From contig CANMFQ010000004.1 of assembly GCA_947497145.1 (NCBI GenBank), positions 132,560-196,559 on the forward strand: a stretch of DNA of 64,000 nt, in the 5' to 3' direction. The notes under the pieces are model-generated. The model saw nothing but the letters and a program-made list of their open reading frames with translations. It was not told the DNA's origin and searched no databases. The translations under genes and the position numbers were made by a program. Shown in pieces: positions 37,590 to 47,545 of the stretch (position 1 is its first letter; every line of letters starts with the position of its first letter). This stretch comes from an uncultured Flavobacteriaceae bacterium. GTDB lineage: Bacteria > Bacteroidota > Bacteroidia > Flavobacteriales > Flavobacteriaceae.

Positions 37590-38834
37590 TCATTTATTAT
37601 AATAAATACATAGGCCGTCTTTGCCAGCCACAATAATATCCTTTTTTCCTGATTGGTTAATATCAATTACTTGAAAAAAGACACCGGTACCTTTTCCCTT
37701 ATCATAATCACCATAATCAATCACTTGCTTACTAAAGCCTTCACCTGTCCATCTAAAATAATACATCCCTAAGGGGTCATTACCTCCCGGATCTTTACCA
37801 TTATGCGCACGATACCGTTTTCCTGTAATCAATTCATACGTTCCATCACCATCTAAATCTTCCCATGCCATAGTATGGTATTGCGAATTAAAAGGGTCTA
37901 TACCGTGTTTTTTCCATTTTCCTGGCTTACCCTTTTCTTGCTCATACCTGTCTAAACCATAACTATGACCTTGCCCCACAATCATATCAGCATGACCATC
38001 TTTATTTACATCAGCAATAATCATGGGAACACTTGCTGTACCTAACTCAAAATCTTGATGAAATTCCCAAGGCTCTTCAAAAGGTTTTGCTGGTGCTTCT
38101 GCCCAACCATTATGCACTACCAAATCACCTCTACCGTCACCATTAACATCGCCAAAACCTAGACCATGACCATGTTTTCCTGTAATGATATGTTTTTGGA
38201 ACTTACTGGTTCCTTTACCATTAGCATCTACTACTAAACGATAAATTACCAAAGGGTCATTTGGGGTATTGGGAACAATTTCAATAACTCCATCCCCATC
38301 AATATCCCAAGCTCTTGTAGACTCAATATTGCCAACTTGGGCAATTATATGTTCTTTCCATTCACTGGTATCTCCAGGATTTTCTTTCCAAATTAACTGC
38401 TTTCCAAACCAACCACCAGTAACAAAATCCACAAATCCATCTCCGTTAACATCCAAGGGAATAGTAGAAAAATCATCATAATACTCACCGTAGCGTTTGG
38501 CAGAGCCTATATAATGTCTTTTTACATATTGCGGTCCTTCGTACCAATACGCACCCGAAACAATATCAAGAACAGCATCATTGTTAACATCAAAGACACC
38601 TACAGTTTCATAACTTTCTGAAGCGATTTTCTTTTTCTCAAAACGTAATGGTGTTGTAGATTTAAATGCTTTGGACTGCCCAAATAAAGGCAATGCCATT
38701 ACCAATATAAAACTCACTAAAAAGCACTTTTGTATACATTGGTTTAGGTTTAAATTTAAACCAGCATACGTAGCACTGGCAGCAAAAAAGTTTTTACCAT
38801 TAAAAATCAAAATACTACATCCTTTTAATCTCAT
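37590..38834 (-). CDS. Secreted FG-GAP/VCBS seven-repeat propeller protein
   Basis: A 414-residue exported protein built of repeats with a calcium-loop pattern: DVNNDAVLD, DVNGDGFVD, DIDGDGVIE, DVNGDGRGD, DVNKDGHAD, DLDGDGTYE and DINQSGKKD, seven in all, so a seven-bladed FG-GAP propeller is likely. The hydrophobic signal is at about 36-53 (CFLVSFILVMALPLFGQ), leaving an unusually long leader from the ATG at 38834; no internal ATG would keep the whole signal. Such proteins accompany the sorbosone-dehydrogenase-like and DUF1080 genes in Planctomycetes-type clusters. Role unknown; ligand binding or scaffolding of the neighbouring enzymes is possible. Confidence 0.85.
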   Translation of the reverse strand: MRLKGCSILIFNGKNFFAASATYAGLNLNLNQCIQKCFLVSFILVMALPLFGQSKAFKSTTPLRFEKKKIASESYETVGVFDVNNDAVLDIVSGAYWYEGPQYVKRHYIGSAKRYGEYYDDFSTIPLDVNGDGFVDFVTGGWFGKQLIWKENPGDTSEWKEHIIAQVGNIESTRAWDIDGDGVIEIVPNTPNDPLVIYRLVVDANGKGTSKFQKHIITGKHGHGLGFGDVNGDGRGDLVVHNGWAEAPAKPFEEPWEFHQDFELGTASVPMIIADVNKDGHADMIVGQGHSYGLDRYEQEKGKPGKWKKHGIDPFNSQYHTMAWEDLDGDGTYELITGKRYRAHNGKDPGGNDPLGMYYFRWTGEGFSKQVIDYGDYDKGKGTGVFFQVIDINQSGKKDIIVAGKDGLCIYYNK

Positions 38835-38894
38835 TTTTAAAAATACACATTTACAATTGCATACTAACGTTTTTATTAGCCCGTAATATCGCTT

Positions 38895-41576
38895 TTACTT
38901 AAATACCTCATGATTAGAATCACCGCCAGCTATTAAATACGCTAGTAAATCTCTAAGTTCCTCTTCATTTAATCGATTTATCGTACCCGGAGGCATCAAA
39001 GAAACAGTAGAAAACTGTGTATCTACTACCTCTGATTTTTTAATTTTTCGGGTAATTTCAGGGGCATATGGGTTTTGTGAAACTACATAATTTTCAGCAT
39101 CTTCATCGGCCAAACGCCCGACAATAGATTCTCCATTTTTAAGTGAAAATATGGTCGAATTATATTGATCAGATATCACCTCATTAGGATTAATAATGGC
39201 TTTCAAAATATCTTCAGGCGAGAAACGCGTACCTAACTGTGTTAAGTCTGGACCAATATTTTGCCCTCCACTACCCATGGCATGACAGGTAATACAGCTA
39301 GTAGCGGCAAACATATTTTTACCTTGTTCAAAATTTCTTTTTTTAAGTCCATCCGCCAGTACTACGGGGATATCTTCTTCTTTCCAATTTTTCCCAGGTC
39401 CTTTTGGTCGAGGAATACGGTTAACCAAATCATTACCTGATTTACTTAATAAGGAATCGCCAGATATTTCATTGTAAAATTCCATTTTAGCCTTTGGTAC
39501 ATTTGCTAGTGCTTTTTTTCGTGCCTTATCAATAAAACCAATATAGCTTCTACCTGCCTTAAACGAGAAGGCTTTATAAAACCATTTAAAATAACGTTCA
39601 CGAAGCGCTGGCGTCCATCCTTTAGTTACATCACTCAAAACCAAACCGTAATAAGTATGCTGAGCGGGAGGCATGTTTTTTAAGGTTTCAGCGATATCCA
39701 TACCATACTGGGGGTTTCTCAAAATTAAATCAGAAGAATTTGTTGCTGTATTTGCCATTACATTTGTTTGGGCACTTTCCTTTGATTCTAACAAGGCTAA
39801 GGTTTTTTCAACAACCGTAGGATCATTTAGGTATGCCAATGTTTTACTTAGCACTTGATTTAATATATCGTTATTAGCAGGATATTTTGGCGATAGATAG
39901 GCTACTATTTTAGCATTTAAAGCACTGTTTGGTTTTCCTATTCTTGCTAAAGCTAATTCAATTGCTCTCACCAAATCAACTTGTACTGTAGGTGAAAGTT
40001 TCTTGTAATCTGTTTGAATAAGTCGTTGCACTATTTTATTACGTTGCTGGTTATTTCCTTGACGTATCAACGCCAATGATGCCTGAATAAATGCTATGGG
40101 ATTCTTTTCTTCAAAAACCTTTTGCTGCCATTGCACTATAGGCTGATGCTCTAATGCAATACGAGCCGCATAACGTACAAAACGATCTTCATGATTTAAA
40201 TAAGGCCATGCGGTGGCTACAGCACCTTCTTTTGCGCCTTGATGAAAAGCTTCTAGTTGTCTTCGTATTTTATTTTCATCAGTTTCAACCAAGGCTGTTT
40301 TTACAGCACCTGCCTCTTGTGCAATAGCGTCACTATTTTCATAGTATACCCTGTACAAATCTGAATTCAATCTACGCCCACCAGTCATGAAATACATGGC
40401 ACCATCAGGACCAATAACCCCATCGGTTAAAGGCAAAGGCAAGCCAGAGAGAAATTCTTCTTTTTGACCAGAATAAGAAGCCCCTTTGTTTTGAAGCTCT
40501 ATAGCATAAATAATTCCAAAACTCCAATCAAAAGCAAATAAGCTATGCTTGTATTTTTCAGGGAAATTAGCACCCTTTCCGTAAGAGACATTTGTGGGCG
40601 AACCCTGACCAATATTTAGTACAGGCGGAAGATTATCTGGATATGCTGGCGACCATTTTCCGTTACCCGTACGCCAACCAAATTCGCTACCGCTGGTTAC
40701 ATGACAAATGCGCGTTGGGCGATACCATGGCATTCCCAAATCCCATTCCATATCAGAATCATAGGTAAAAAGATCGCCCAGTTCATTAAAAGCAATATCG
40801 AAAGGATTTCGAAAGCCTGCACCAACCAATTCCCAGTGTTTTCCTTCGGGGTCAATTTTTGCAATCCATCCGCCAGGTGCTCCTCTACTATTGGCATGCC
40901 CTCTAGGGTCTTTAATTTGCGGAAACAGATTGTCATCTTCCCATACCTTAGGCAAACGATAGGCATCCATTTCAGGTATGTCTGTATGGTTTCCTGCTAT
41001 GAGGTGCAATGATTTACCATCAGGACTTTTAATAATACTATGCGGACCGTGCTCACCAGCACCATTTAGAGCTTTTAAAAGTGTGATTTTATCATATTGG
41101 TCATCACCGTTGGTATCTTGCAATCGATATAAACCGCTCGTTTTTTCAAACTCAGCGTTTCCGCGGTGATTAACCATTACATAAAGGCTATTAAATGCAT
41201 ACAATAAACCTTGAGCATATCCCATTTGAATAACAGAATCTGCTATTTGCTCAGTAGTTTGAATTTTAAGTTTCTCAAGCTTTGATATTCCCTTTTCCGA
41301 ACCAATAGGCGCAATTTCCATACGATACAAAGCACCATATTGATCAGATGTTATCAGCCTGCCCTTATCATCAAAAGTCATCGCAACCCACGACCCTTGA
41401 TCGTTTTCAGAAGGGCTATAAAGATGCTCTGCTTGAAAACCCGGTTGCAACTTGAGTTTTGCCAACTTTGGGTTTAAATTAAGGTTTTCATTGGTTACAT
41501 TGGCTTGTTCTTCTTGGCAAGAAACAACCACAAACAAACCCATTAAAATTACCAAAACTCTTTTTAGAAATACCAT
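38895..41576 (-). CDS. PVC-type membrane dehydrogenase/HEAT-like/cytochrome c lipoprotein
   Basis: An 893-residue lipoprotein (lipobox VVVSC, Cys20). Residues about 25-410 form a propeller of the soluble sugar-dehydrogenase (PQQ, sorbosone) type with LKLQPGFQAEHLY, GEHGPHSIIKSPDGKSLHL, GAGFRNPFDIAFNELGDLF and PLTDGVIGPDGAMYFMTGGR. Residues about 430-620 are helical HEAT-like repeats. The C-terminal cytochrome c domain has C761-I-T-C764-H765, with M861 in SLMPPG as likely distal ligand. The pattern is that of a sugar oxidoreductase passing electrons to its own heme. It follows SusD by 22 bases and precedes the FG-GAP and DUF1080 genes. Substrate unproven; a glycoside imported by the adjacent SusCD is the natural candidate. 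Confidence 0.9.
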   Translation of the reverse strand: MVFLKRVLVILMGLFVVVSCQEEQANVTNENLNLNPKLAKLKLQPGFQAEHLYSPSENDQGSWVAMTFDDKGRLITSDQYGALYRMEIAPIGSEKGISKLEKLKIQTTEQIADSVIQMGYAQGLLYAFNSLYVMVNHRGNAEFEKTSGLYRLQDTNGDDQYDKITLLKALNGAGEHGPHSIIKSPDGKSLHLIAGNHTDIPEMDAYRLPKVWEDDNLFPQIKDPRGHANSRGAPGGWIAKIDPEGKHWELVGAGFRNPFDIAFNELGDLFTYDSDMEWDLGMPWYRPTRICHVTSGSEFGWRTGNGKWSPAYPDNLPPVLNIGQGSPTNVSYGKGANFPEKYKHSLFAFDWSFGIIYAIELQNKGASYSGQKEEFLSGLPLPLTDGVIGPDGAMYFMTGGRRLNSDLYRVYYENSDAIAQEAGAVKTALVETDENKIRRQLEAFHQGAKEGAVATAWPYLNHEDRFVRYAARIALEHQPIVQWQQKVFEEKNPIAFIQASLALIRQGNNQQRNKIVQRLIQTDYKKLSPTVQVDLVRAIELALARIGKPNSALNAKIVAYLSPKYPANNDILNQVLSKTLAYLNDPTVVEKTLALLESKESAQTNVMANTATNSSDLILRNPQYGMDIAETLKNMPPAQHTYYGLVLSDVTKGWTPALRERYFKWFYKAFSFKAGRSYIGFIDKARKKALANVPKAKMEFYNEISGDSLLSKSGNDLVNRIPRPKGPGKNWKEEDIPVVLADGLKKRNFEQGKNMFAATSCITCHAMGSGGQNIGPDLTQLGTRFSPEDILKAIINPNEVISDQYNSTIFSLKNGESIVGRLADEDAENYVVSQNPYAPEITRKIKKSEVVDTQFSTVSLMPPGTINRLNEEELRDLLAYLIAGGDSNHEVFK

Positions 41577-41598
41577 TTTGACTATTATTTAAATAATG

Positions 41599-43146
41599 TT
41601 AAAAATTAGGATTCAAAGAAGATTCTGAAGCAGGCAAGCCATAGTACAGACTTATATTTGAAAACGCATTACTACGTGGCTCTGCTCCCTCTGGATAATA
41701 GTATGCAAAAGGGTTCGCTTTTATTCGTTCGCCATAGGCGGTAATTGTTTCTATTGCCCTGCCAGTACGCACCAAATCAAACCAACGCTTATTTTCAAAA
41801 GCCAATTCTACTCTTCGTTCTTTAAAAATAGCTTCTTTTAAATCACCTACAGGATCACCCAATCCAGCTCTAGTACGCACTAAATTTAAATACGTTAACG
41901 CATCGGCATCTCCTTGTTCATTTAGTGCTTCTGCCAAGAGTAATAAAACTTCAGAATACCTATATATGGGAAAATTCATCCCGTGGTTACCATGTAACGA
42001 ATGTGGTTCTACATATTTTTTTATTATGGGATACACCCCATCAGACCAAAAGCTTTCACTTACCGTAATATATTGAATGGAAGCGTCCTTTCTTAGGTCT
42101 CCATCTTCATAAGCGGCTATAATATCAGGCGTTGGAATATTATTTCCTTCACCATTTAAAGGCTGTGGATTTGATGTACCCGTAATAGCGCCTACTTCAG
42201 CTGCTGTAATAGGACGTGGTAAAAAGCTATACAAAAAACTACCGTTTAACCCTTCTGGTCCCTCTTTATACTGTACTTCAAATACCGATTCCATATTGTT
42301 TTTGTTATCAGAATTTCCTGAAAATGCATCAGCATAATTAGGCATTAATTGGTATTCATTACTATTAACAACCGCTTTCAAAAGAGTTTCGGCCTCAGCC
42401 CATTGTTCTTGTAACATAAATACATTTGCTAGTAAGGTCTGTGCCGCTCCAGAAGTAACTCTGCCGGCTTCTTGCTGAGATTTTGGTGGTAACAATGGAA
42501 TTGCCGTTTGAAGATCAGTTATTATTTGTGCTAAAATTTCTGATTGAGGAGATAATGGCAAAGCAGCATCATCACGACCTAAAACAGGTTCTAAATGCAA
42601 CGGAACACTTTCAAAAAACTGAGCCAATTCAAAATAAGCATAACCCCTTAAAAAAAGTGCCTGCCCCTTAACATTACCTTTTACCCCTTCATCAATTTCG
42701 GCCTCGTCAATAGTTGCCAATATTTGATTAGTTCTTGCAATTATTTGATAATCTAAAATGTACTGCTCCTGAACCCATCTATTAGCAGTAATACCATTAT
42801 TAGTAGGCACTGCAAAATCAGCAATATCTTCTTGCTGTTCGGTAGCTCCGAAAGCTGTGTTTCTTGCGAAATAGGTGTTATCAGAATGCATTTCTGCCAA
42901 AAAGGGCTTTGCCCGATTGTTTATTTGTCGTAAGGGCACATAAGCACCGTTTATTGCCTGGGTAAAATCTTCTTCGGTTTTGAAAAAGGTAGGCGTACTT
43001 AACGAGTCTTCAGGAAAAATTGTAAGTTCATCTTCACAGCTAGTGGCTATAAAACCAAAAAGCCCTAAGAATAGCATAACTTTTTTCATTTTTTTCATTT
43101 TATAATGGATTGAAAGTGATATATATTTTAACATAACAGCGTACAA
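41599..43146 (-). CDS. SusD/RagB-like glycan-binding lipoprotein (PUL 3)
   Basis: SusD-family lipoprotein, up to 515 residues. The real start is probably the ATG at 43098 (MKKMKK), which puts the lipobox FIATSC in a normal place and leaves a 49-base gap after SusC; the longer frame from 43146 adds 16 residues unlike a signal peptide. Conserved parts: FFKTEEDFTQAINGAYVPLR near the N-terminus, GQALFLRGYAYFELAQFF in the TPR region and FKERRVELAFENKRWFDLVR at the C-terminus. Works with the SusC at 43148. Confidence 0.94.
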   Translation of the reverse strand: MYAVMLKYISLSIHYKMKKMKKVMLFLGLFGFIATSCEDELTIFPEDSLSTPTFFKTEEDFTQAINGAYVPLRQINNRAKPFLAEMHSDNTYFARNTAFGATEQQEDIADFAVPTNNGITANRWVQEQYILDYQIIARTNQILATIDEAEIDEGVKGNVKGQALFLRGYAYFELAQFFESVPLHLEPVLGRDDAALPLSPQSEILAQIITDLQTAIPLLPPKSQQEAGRVTSGAAQTLLANVFMLQEQWAEAETLLKAVVNSNEYQLMPNYADAFSGNSDNKNNMESVFEVQYKEGPEGLNGSFLYSFLPRPITAAEVGAITGTSNPQPLNGEGNNIPTPDIIAAYEDGDLRKDASIQYITVSESFWSDGVYPIIKKYVEPHSLHGNHGMNFPIYRYSEVLLLLAEALNEQGDADALTYLNLVRTRAGLGDPVGDLKEAIFKERRVELAFENKRWFDLVRTGRAIETITAYGERIKANPFAYYYPEGAEPRSNAFSNISLYYGLPASESSLNPNF

Positions 43147-43147
43147 T

Positions 43148-46100
43148 TTAGAAGTTGAAATTTAAACCAATATTGAAGATACGAGGAACAGGATATCCTG
43201 AAAGATCAACCCCTGTTTCAAGGTTACCTCCGTCTCCCTGACCATTATTCTGCACACTTATTTCTGGGTTTGGCCCACCCCAGTATTTCGTAAAAATGTA
43301 TACATTTTGAATGGATCCATAAATACGAGCTGACTTGAAGTATTTTTCTATTTTTGGTATTGTATACCCTATGGTAATATTGCGAATGTTAAAATAGGAA
43401 GCATCAGCCACAAAACGGTCGTTAATCCAGTCACGTTCAATGCCTGTTACATTACCCCCACCAACGGTAGTTCCATAAAAGCCATCACCCGGATTTTCAA
43501 CAGATCGAAAACGATTTTTTACATCTTTCAACAAATTAAATACCCCATCTAAGTTTGTAGTACTAAAAAGGTGCTTAACTAGCAACTGATTACCGTGAGA
43601 ACCTGATCCAATGACCGAAAAATCAAAGTTTTTATACTTGAGGGTATTGGTAATACCATAGGTAAAATCTGGAAAAGGGTTTCCCATAATAGTACGATCG
43701 TCATTATCACCACCTCGGGTAATAACACCATCACCATTTACATCAATTAATTTAATACTACCCACAGTCGAACGTCCTGGTACTTGCGGCGAGCTATCCA
43801 AATCTTGTTGATTTAAATATACCCCATCTGACAGGTGTCCATAAAATTGCCCAAAAGGTTTTCCAACTTGCGTAATATGAGCCCCACTAGGACCATAAAC
43901 ACGATCAATACCATCTGCCAAAGATTTAACCACATTACGATTAAAAGAGATATTAGCATTTGTTGTCCATTTCAATTCTCCAGTCGTATTTACTGTGTTG
44001 ACCCCAAATTCATGTCCCCAAAAGTGTATTTCTCCAATATTATCACTAAAATTAGAAAAACCAGACTCTCTTGGCACCTGAACATTATACAATAAGTTGG
44101 TGGTGTTCTTTGTATAATAGTCATACACCAGAGCAACTCTATCATTGAATAAGCTCAAATCAAATCCTACATCAAATTGCTTTGTGGTTTCCCATCCTAA
44201 ATTTGGATTTGAAAGTGACCTCACAGCAGAACCTGGTGCTAAATCATTACCAAAAACAGCATTTACTGTATTATTAATTAAAGCATATTGTGTATAATTA
44301 CCAATATTATTATTACCTGTTACCCCAAAACTAGCTCTAAGCTTCATTAGGGAAATATCTTCATACTGCTCCATAAAGTCTTCATCAGAGACAATCCATC
44401 CTGCTGATAGCGATGGAAAAGTACCCCATCGATTATTCGCCCCAAACCTGGAAGAACCATCACTACGAACGGCAGCTGTCAACAAATATTTACCTTTATA
44501 GTTATAGGTAAGCCTTGAAAGAAACGAAACCAGACTCCATTCTTGAACCCGATCATAAGTTCCTCCTCTATTAATATTAGCAGCACCCTGAATGGTTGGC
44601 AAACGATCATCAGCAAAATTATCTGCCGCTACCCTACTAAAGTCTCTACGAAACCGCTGGTAAGTAAACCCACCCAAGAGTGAAAAACTATGATCTCCAA
44701 AAGCTTTAGAATAATTGGCTGTATTTTCATTCAACCATGAAAAATCACTTCTGTCTTCCCATATGGCCTCAGAATTAGTCGGTATGGGTCTGTTTATACG
44801 ATATGTAGCTGTTGACGGACTAAAAAATTCATACTTGCGATTATACAATTCAGCATTAAGGCTAGACTTAATAACCAAACCTTCAATAGGCTTATATTCT
44901 ACAAAAGCATTCGTTAATAAATTAATGTCTTTAGTTTCATTTTTAATTTGCTCTGCTGAAGTAAGCCAGTTAGCATAAGAGAATATATTTCCTGTATTTG
45001 CAGGAAATCTGTTAAATTCTGTACGCGTCCCATCAGGATTATAAATTGGCATTATAGGCCATGTATGTAAGGCATTGAACAAAATACCCTGTCCTCTGGT
45101 ACCATCCGTCCTAGGTACATTATCTATAATATAGTTTGGTGCAATATTGAAGCCAACACGTACTTTATCAGATATATCATAATCTAGGTTTGCTCGTAAA
45201 GAAAACCGTTGATAATCTGAACCTAATACTACTCCTTCTTGGTTAAAGAAACCAGCAATTACTGAAGTACGTGATTTTTCTTTATTTGAGGTAACGGTAA
45301 GACTATAATTTTGCATCGGTGCCGTTCTTAAAAGAGCATCATACCAATCATTTGTTTTTCCCTCATACTGTGAAGGGTTTTGAAAAATTTCAGGAACAGG
45401 ATCCCCTTGGTCTTCATAGTATTCTTTTTTAAACTGAGCGAACTCAACAGCATCCATCATCTGTATTCTCCCTCTTTGCGGTACATTTTGTATACCTGTT
45501 GATACATTCAAACTGACACTGGTTTCTCCTGCTCTTCCGCTTTTAGTTGTAATCATTACAACACCATTAGCAGCTCTAGAACCATATAGTGATGTAGAAG
45601 CGGCATCTTTTAAAATGGTTATATCTTGAATTTCATCGGGGTTTATAGCATTGATACCTCCAGAGATAGGAAAACCATCAATAACATATAAAGGGTCGCT
45701 ACCACCAGACACCGATAGTTGCCCACGTATTCTTACCGACATACCCTGACCCGGTTTCCCCGTTGTTTGATTTATTTGTACCCCAGTTACCTGTCCCTGT
45801 AATTTTTGAGTTACCTGAGATACGGGTAAATCAGCTAAGTCATCTGCATCAATAGTCTGCACTGACCCAGTTACCTGCCGTTTTATTTGTGTACCATAAC
45901 CTACAACGACAACCTCATCAAGGGCAGCAGCGTCTTCCTTCATAGTAACATCAATTACACTACTTCCATTTAATGGAATTTCTTGCGTAGTAAAACCAAT
46001 GTACGAAAACACCAATGTACTGTTCCCATTAGGTGCTTTAATACTATAGTTGCCATCAAAATCTGTAACTGTACCTGTAGTGGTTCCTTTCACCAATACG

Positions 46101-46243
46101 TTGACACCAGGCAAGCCCTGTAAATCATCTGCTGAAATAACCTTACCCGTAATTGTAACATCTTGTGCCTGCATAGCAGTACACAGAAAAAGTGCCAACA
46201 AAAGCGGAAACACTTTAAAATAAAACTTCATTTTTATCCCCAT
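43148..46243 (-). CDS. SusC/RagA TonB-dependent transporter without STN domain (PUL 3)
   Basis: A 1031-residue outer-membrane transporter; ATG at 46231 (MKFYFKVF) is a better start than 46243. Signal peptide to about residue 26 (AMQAQ), carboxypeptidase-regulatory-like domain about 28-105, TonB box region DEVVVVGYGTQ, plug with TILKDAASTSLYGSRAANGV, then the barrel. Unlike the other two SusC proteins it lacks the STN domain, and no sigma/FecR pair is nearby, so it is not controlled by that route. A candidate operator lies about 100 bases upstream and the GntR gene is the next one, pointing to repression control. First gene of the five-gene PUL 3 operon. Confidence 0.95.
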   Translation of the reverse strand: MGIKMKFYFKVFPLLLALFLCTAMQAQDVTITGKVISADDLQGLPGVNVLVKGTTTGTVTDFDGNYSIKAPNGNSTLVFSYIGFTTQEIPLNGSSVIDVTMKEDAAALDEVVVVGYGTQIKRQVTGSVQTIDADDLADLPVSQVTQKLQGQVTGVQINQTTGKPGQGMSVRIRGQLSVSGGSDPLYVIDGFPISGGINAINPDEIQDITILKDAASTSLYGSRAANGVVMITTKSGRAGETSVSLNVSTGIQNVPQRGRIQMMDAVEFAQFKKEYYEDQGDPVPEIFQNPSQYEGKTNDWYDALLRTAPMQNYSLTVTSNKEKSRTSVIAGFFNQEGVVLGSDYQRFSLRANLDYDISDKVRVGFNIAPNYIIDNVPRTDGTRGQGILFNALHTWPIMPIYNPDGTRTEFNRFPANTGNIFSYANWLTSAEQIKNETKDINLLTNAFVEYKPIEGLVIKSSLNAELYNRKYEFFSPSTATYRINRPIPTNSEAIWEDRSDFSWLNENTANYSKAFGDHSFSLLGGFTYQRFRRDFSRVAADNFADDRLPTIQGAANINRGGTYDRVQEWSLVSFLSRLTYNYKGKYLLTAAVRSDGSSRFGANNRWGTFPSLSAGWIVSDEDFMEQYEDISLMKLRASFGVTGNNNIGNYTQYALINNTVNAVFGNDLAPGSAVRSLSNPNLGWETTKQFDVGFDLSLFNDRVALVYDYYTKNTTNLLYNVQVPRESGFSNFSDNIGEIHFWGHEFGVNTVNTTGELKWTTNANISFNRNVVKSLADGIDRVYGPSGAHITQVGKPFGQFYGHLSDGVYLNQQDLDSSPQVPGRSTVGSIKLIDVNGDGVITRGGDNDDRTIMGNPFPDFTYGITNTLKYKNFDFSVIGSGSHGNQLLVKHLFSTTNLDGVFNLLKDVKNRFRSVENPGDGFYGTTVGGGNVTGIERDWINDRFVADASYFNIRNITIGYTIPKIEKYFKSARIYGSIQNVYIFTKYWGGPNPEISVQNNGQGDGGNLETGVDLSGYPVPRIFNIGLNFNF

Positions 46244-46339
46244 GATTTAGATTGATTATTTTGGTTATACTTTTAGTTAATAGCACAACAAGTAGTGCCA
46301 TTTAATCACTATAAATATAATTGCTCCAAATCATTACAG

Positions 46340-46357
46340 TATCCTGTACTGTCCTGT
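46340..46357 (+). promoter_or_regulatory. Candidate GntR operator, site 3 (PUL 3 SusC)
   Basis: TATCCTGTACTGTCCTGT, followed by ACA so that CCTGTAC occurs twice with 10-base spacing. It is about 96-108 bases upstream of the SusC start and downstream of the GntR gene stop. Well placed to control the PUL 3 operon. Confidence 0.7.
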
Positions 46358-46498
46358 ACAATTCTTACATTAGGTAGCGTAATCGTAAATACTAGGTGAA
46401 AATATTACGGATTTTGAGTATACTATTTTACCCCTATAAAAGAAAGAATTGTCGTAATATTATTCTTTTGTAATAAGCAGCAGTAGTTTAACTAAGTT

Positions 46499-47545
46499 TT
46501 ACAAGGAGTCTCTATCAATAAAATTAAAAGGATTTTTCACTTTCCCTTTCTTTTTATCCAATATCATACGAGCAGCAGTCTCTCCCATGAGTTTAAAATC
46601 TGTTGAAATACAGGTGATTCCTAATAGTTCTTTCAAAGGGGTATCATTATAAGATATTACACCAATATCGGTACCTTTTTTAAATTTTTTATCTCTAATT
46701 TGCTTTACCAAATTGACCAAATCTGCTTCTTCAATAGTAATAAAAAGATCACCTCGCTTTAAAATAATATCATCGTACACTTCTTCAATAACCTCAAAAT
46801 CAAGAACATGTTCAATACAAAACTTTCTGAAACCAAATAAAATCCTTTTCGGATATGGATATACAGATTGCTCTGGATAAACTAATATCAACCTGTTGTA
46901 TTTAACAATTTTAGACAAACCCTCTTTTAAGGCATTGTAAATATCATTCTCAAAATCTTGATAAATTTCAACAACATCGTTCCCAACATGTAACGTATTA
47001 TTATCCATCACGATGAGTTTTTCTTTTGCTATTCTATTGATTGCTTTCACTGCCTCATCTGTGTGGCTAATATGCTTTAAGGTGTCTGTTTTAAAATGAG
47101 GCATTACAATATAGTAGTCGTACGCTTTAATATTTTTATCTATCAAATCACAAAAAAGTGAACTATCGCAATGGTAAATATGTAAATCGGTATGTGAGTT
47201 TCCGCCAATGGTATTGATGAACGAATTGTAAATCCGCATCTTATACGTGCTCAATTTATTGATAAGAAAAAGCACATTGACTTTAGATAATAGTTTGGTT
47301 CGTGTTACATAATACCCTTTCCCTCTTATGGCTGATATTATTTTACGCTCTTTTAAAATATGATATGCTTTTTCAACAGTATCACGAGATAAAATGTACT
47401 CTTCACTAAACCTATTGATAGATGGAATTTTTTCATCAATTTTAATATTTCCATTCGAAATATGCTCGATAATAGCATTAACGATTTGCTGGTACTTCGG
47501 AATTCTTGAATTCTCATCTATTTTAAAATACTTAAACATCTCCAT
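46499..47545 (-). CDS. GntR-type regulator with LacI-like sensor domain, probable rhamnose regulator
   Basis: A 348-residue transcription factor. Residues about 14-80 form a GntR winged helix-turn-helix (IPKYQQIVNAIIEHISNG, FSEEYILSRDTVEKAYHILK, SAIRGKGYYV). Residues about 88-348 resemble the periplasmic-binding-protein fold of LacI sensors (NVLFLINKLSTYKMRIYNSF, DYYIVMPHFK, GTDIGVISYNDTPLKELL, TAARMILDKK). It is divergent from the rhamnose operon and lies between it and PUL 3. Candidate operators are found on both sides (46340 and 47790) and in three more intergenic regions. It probably senses rhamnose or a rhamnose metabolite; the direction of control (repressor or activator) is not shown by sequence. 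Confidence 0.9.
   Translation of the reverse strand: MEMFKYFKIDENSRIPKYQQIVNAIIEHISNGNIKIDEKIPSINRFSEEYILSRDTVEKAYHILKERKIISAIRGKGYYVTRTKLLSKVNVLFLINKLSTYKMRIYNSFINTIGGNSHTDLHIYHCDSSLFCDLIDKNIKAYDYYIVMPHFKTDTLKHISHTDEAVKAINRIAKEKLIVMDNNTLHVGNDVVEIYQDFENDIYNALKEGLSKIVKYNRLILVYPEQSVYPYPKRILFGFRKFCIEHVLDFEVIEEVYDDIILKRGDLFITIEEADLVNLVKQIRDKKFKKGTDIGVISYNDTPLKELLGITCISTDFKLMGETAARMILDKKKGKVKNPFNFIDRDSL

Noticed and set aside
42740-42770. TGTACTG sequence in the PUL 3 SusD gene as a further operator
   Set aside because: It lacks the TATCC half of the motif and lies within conserved coding sequence.
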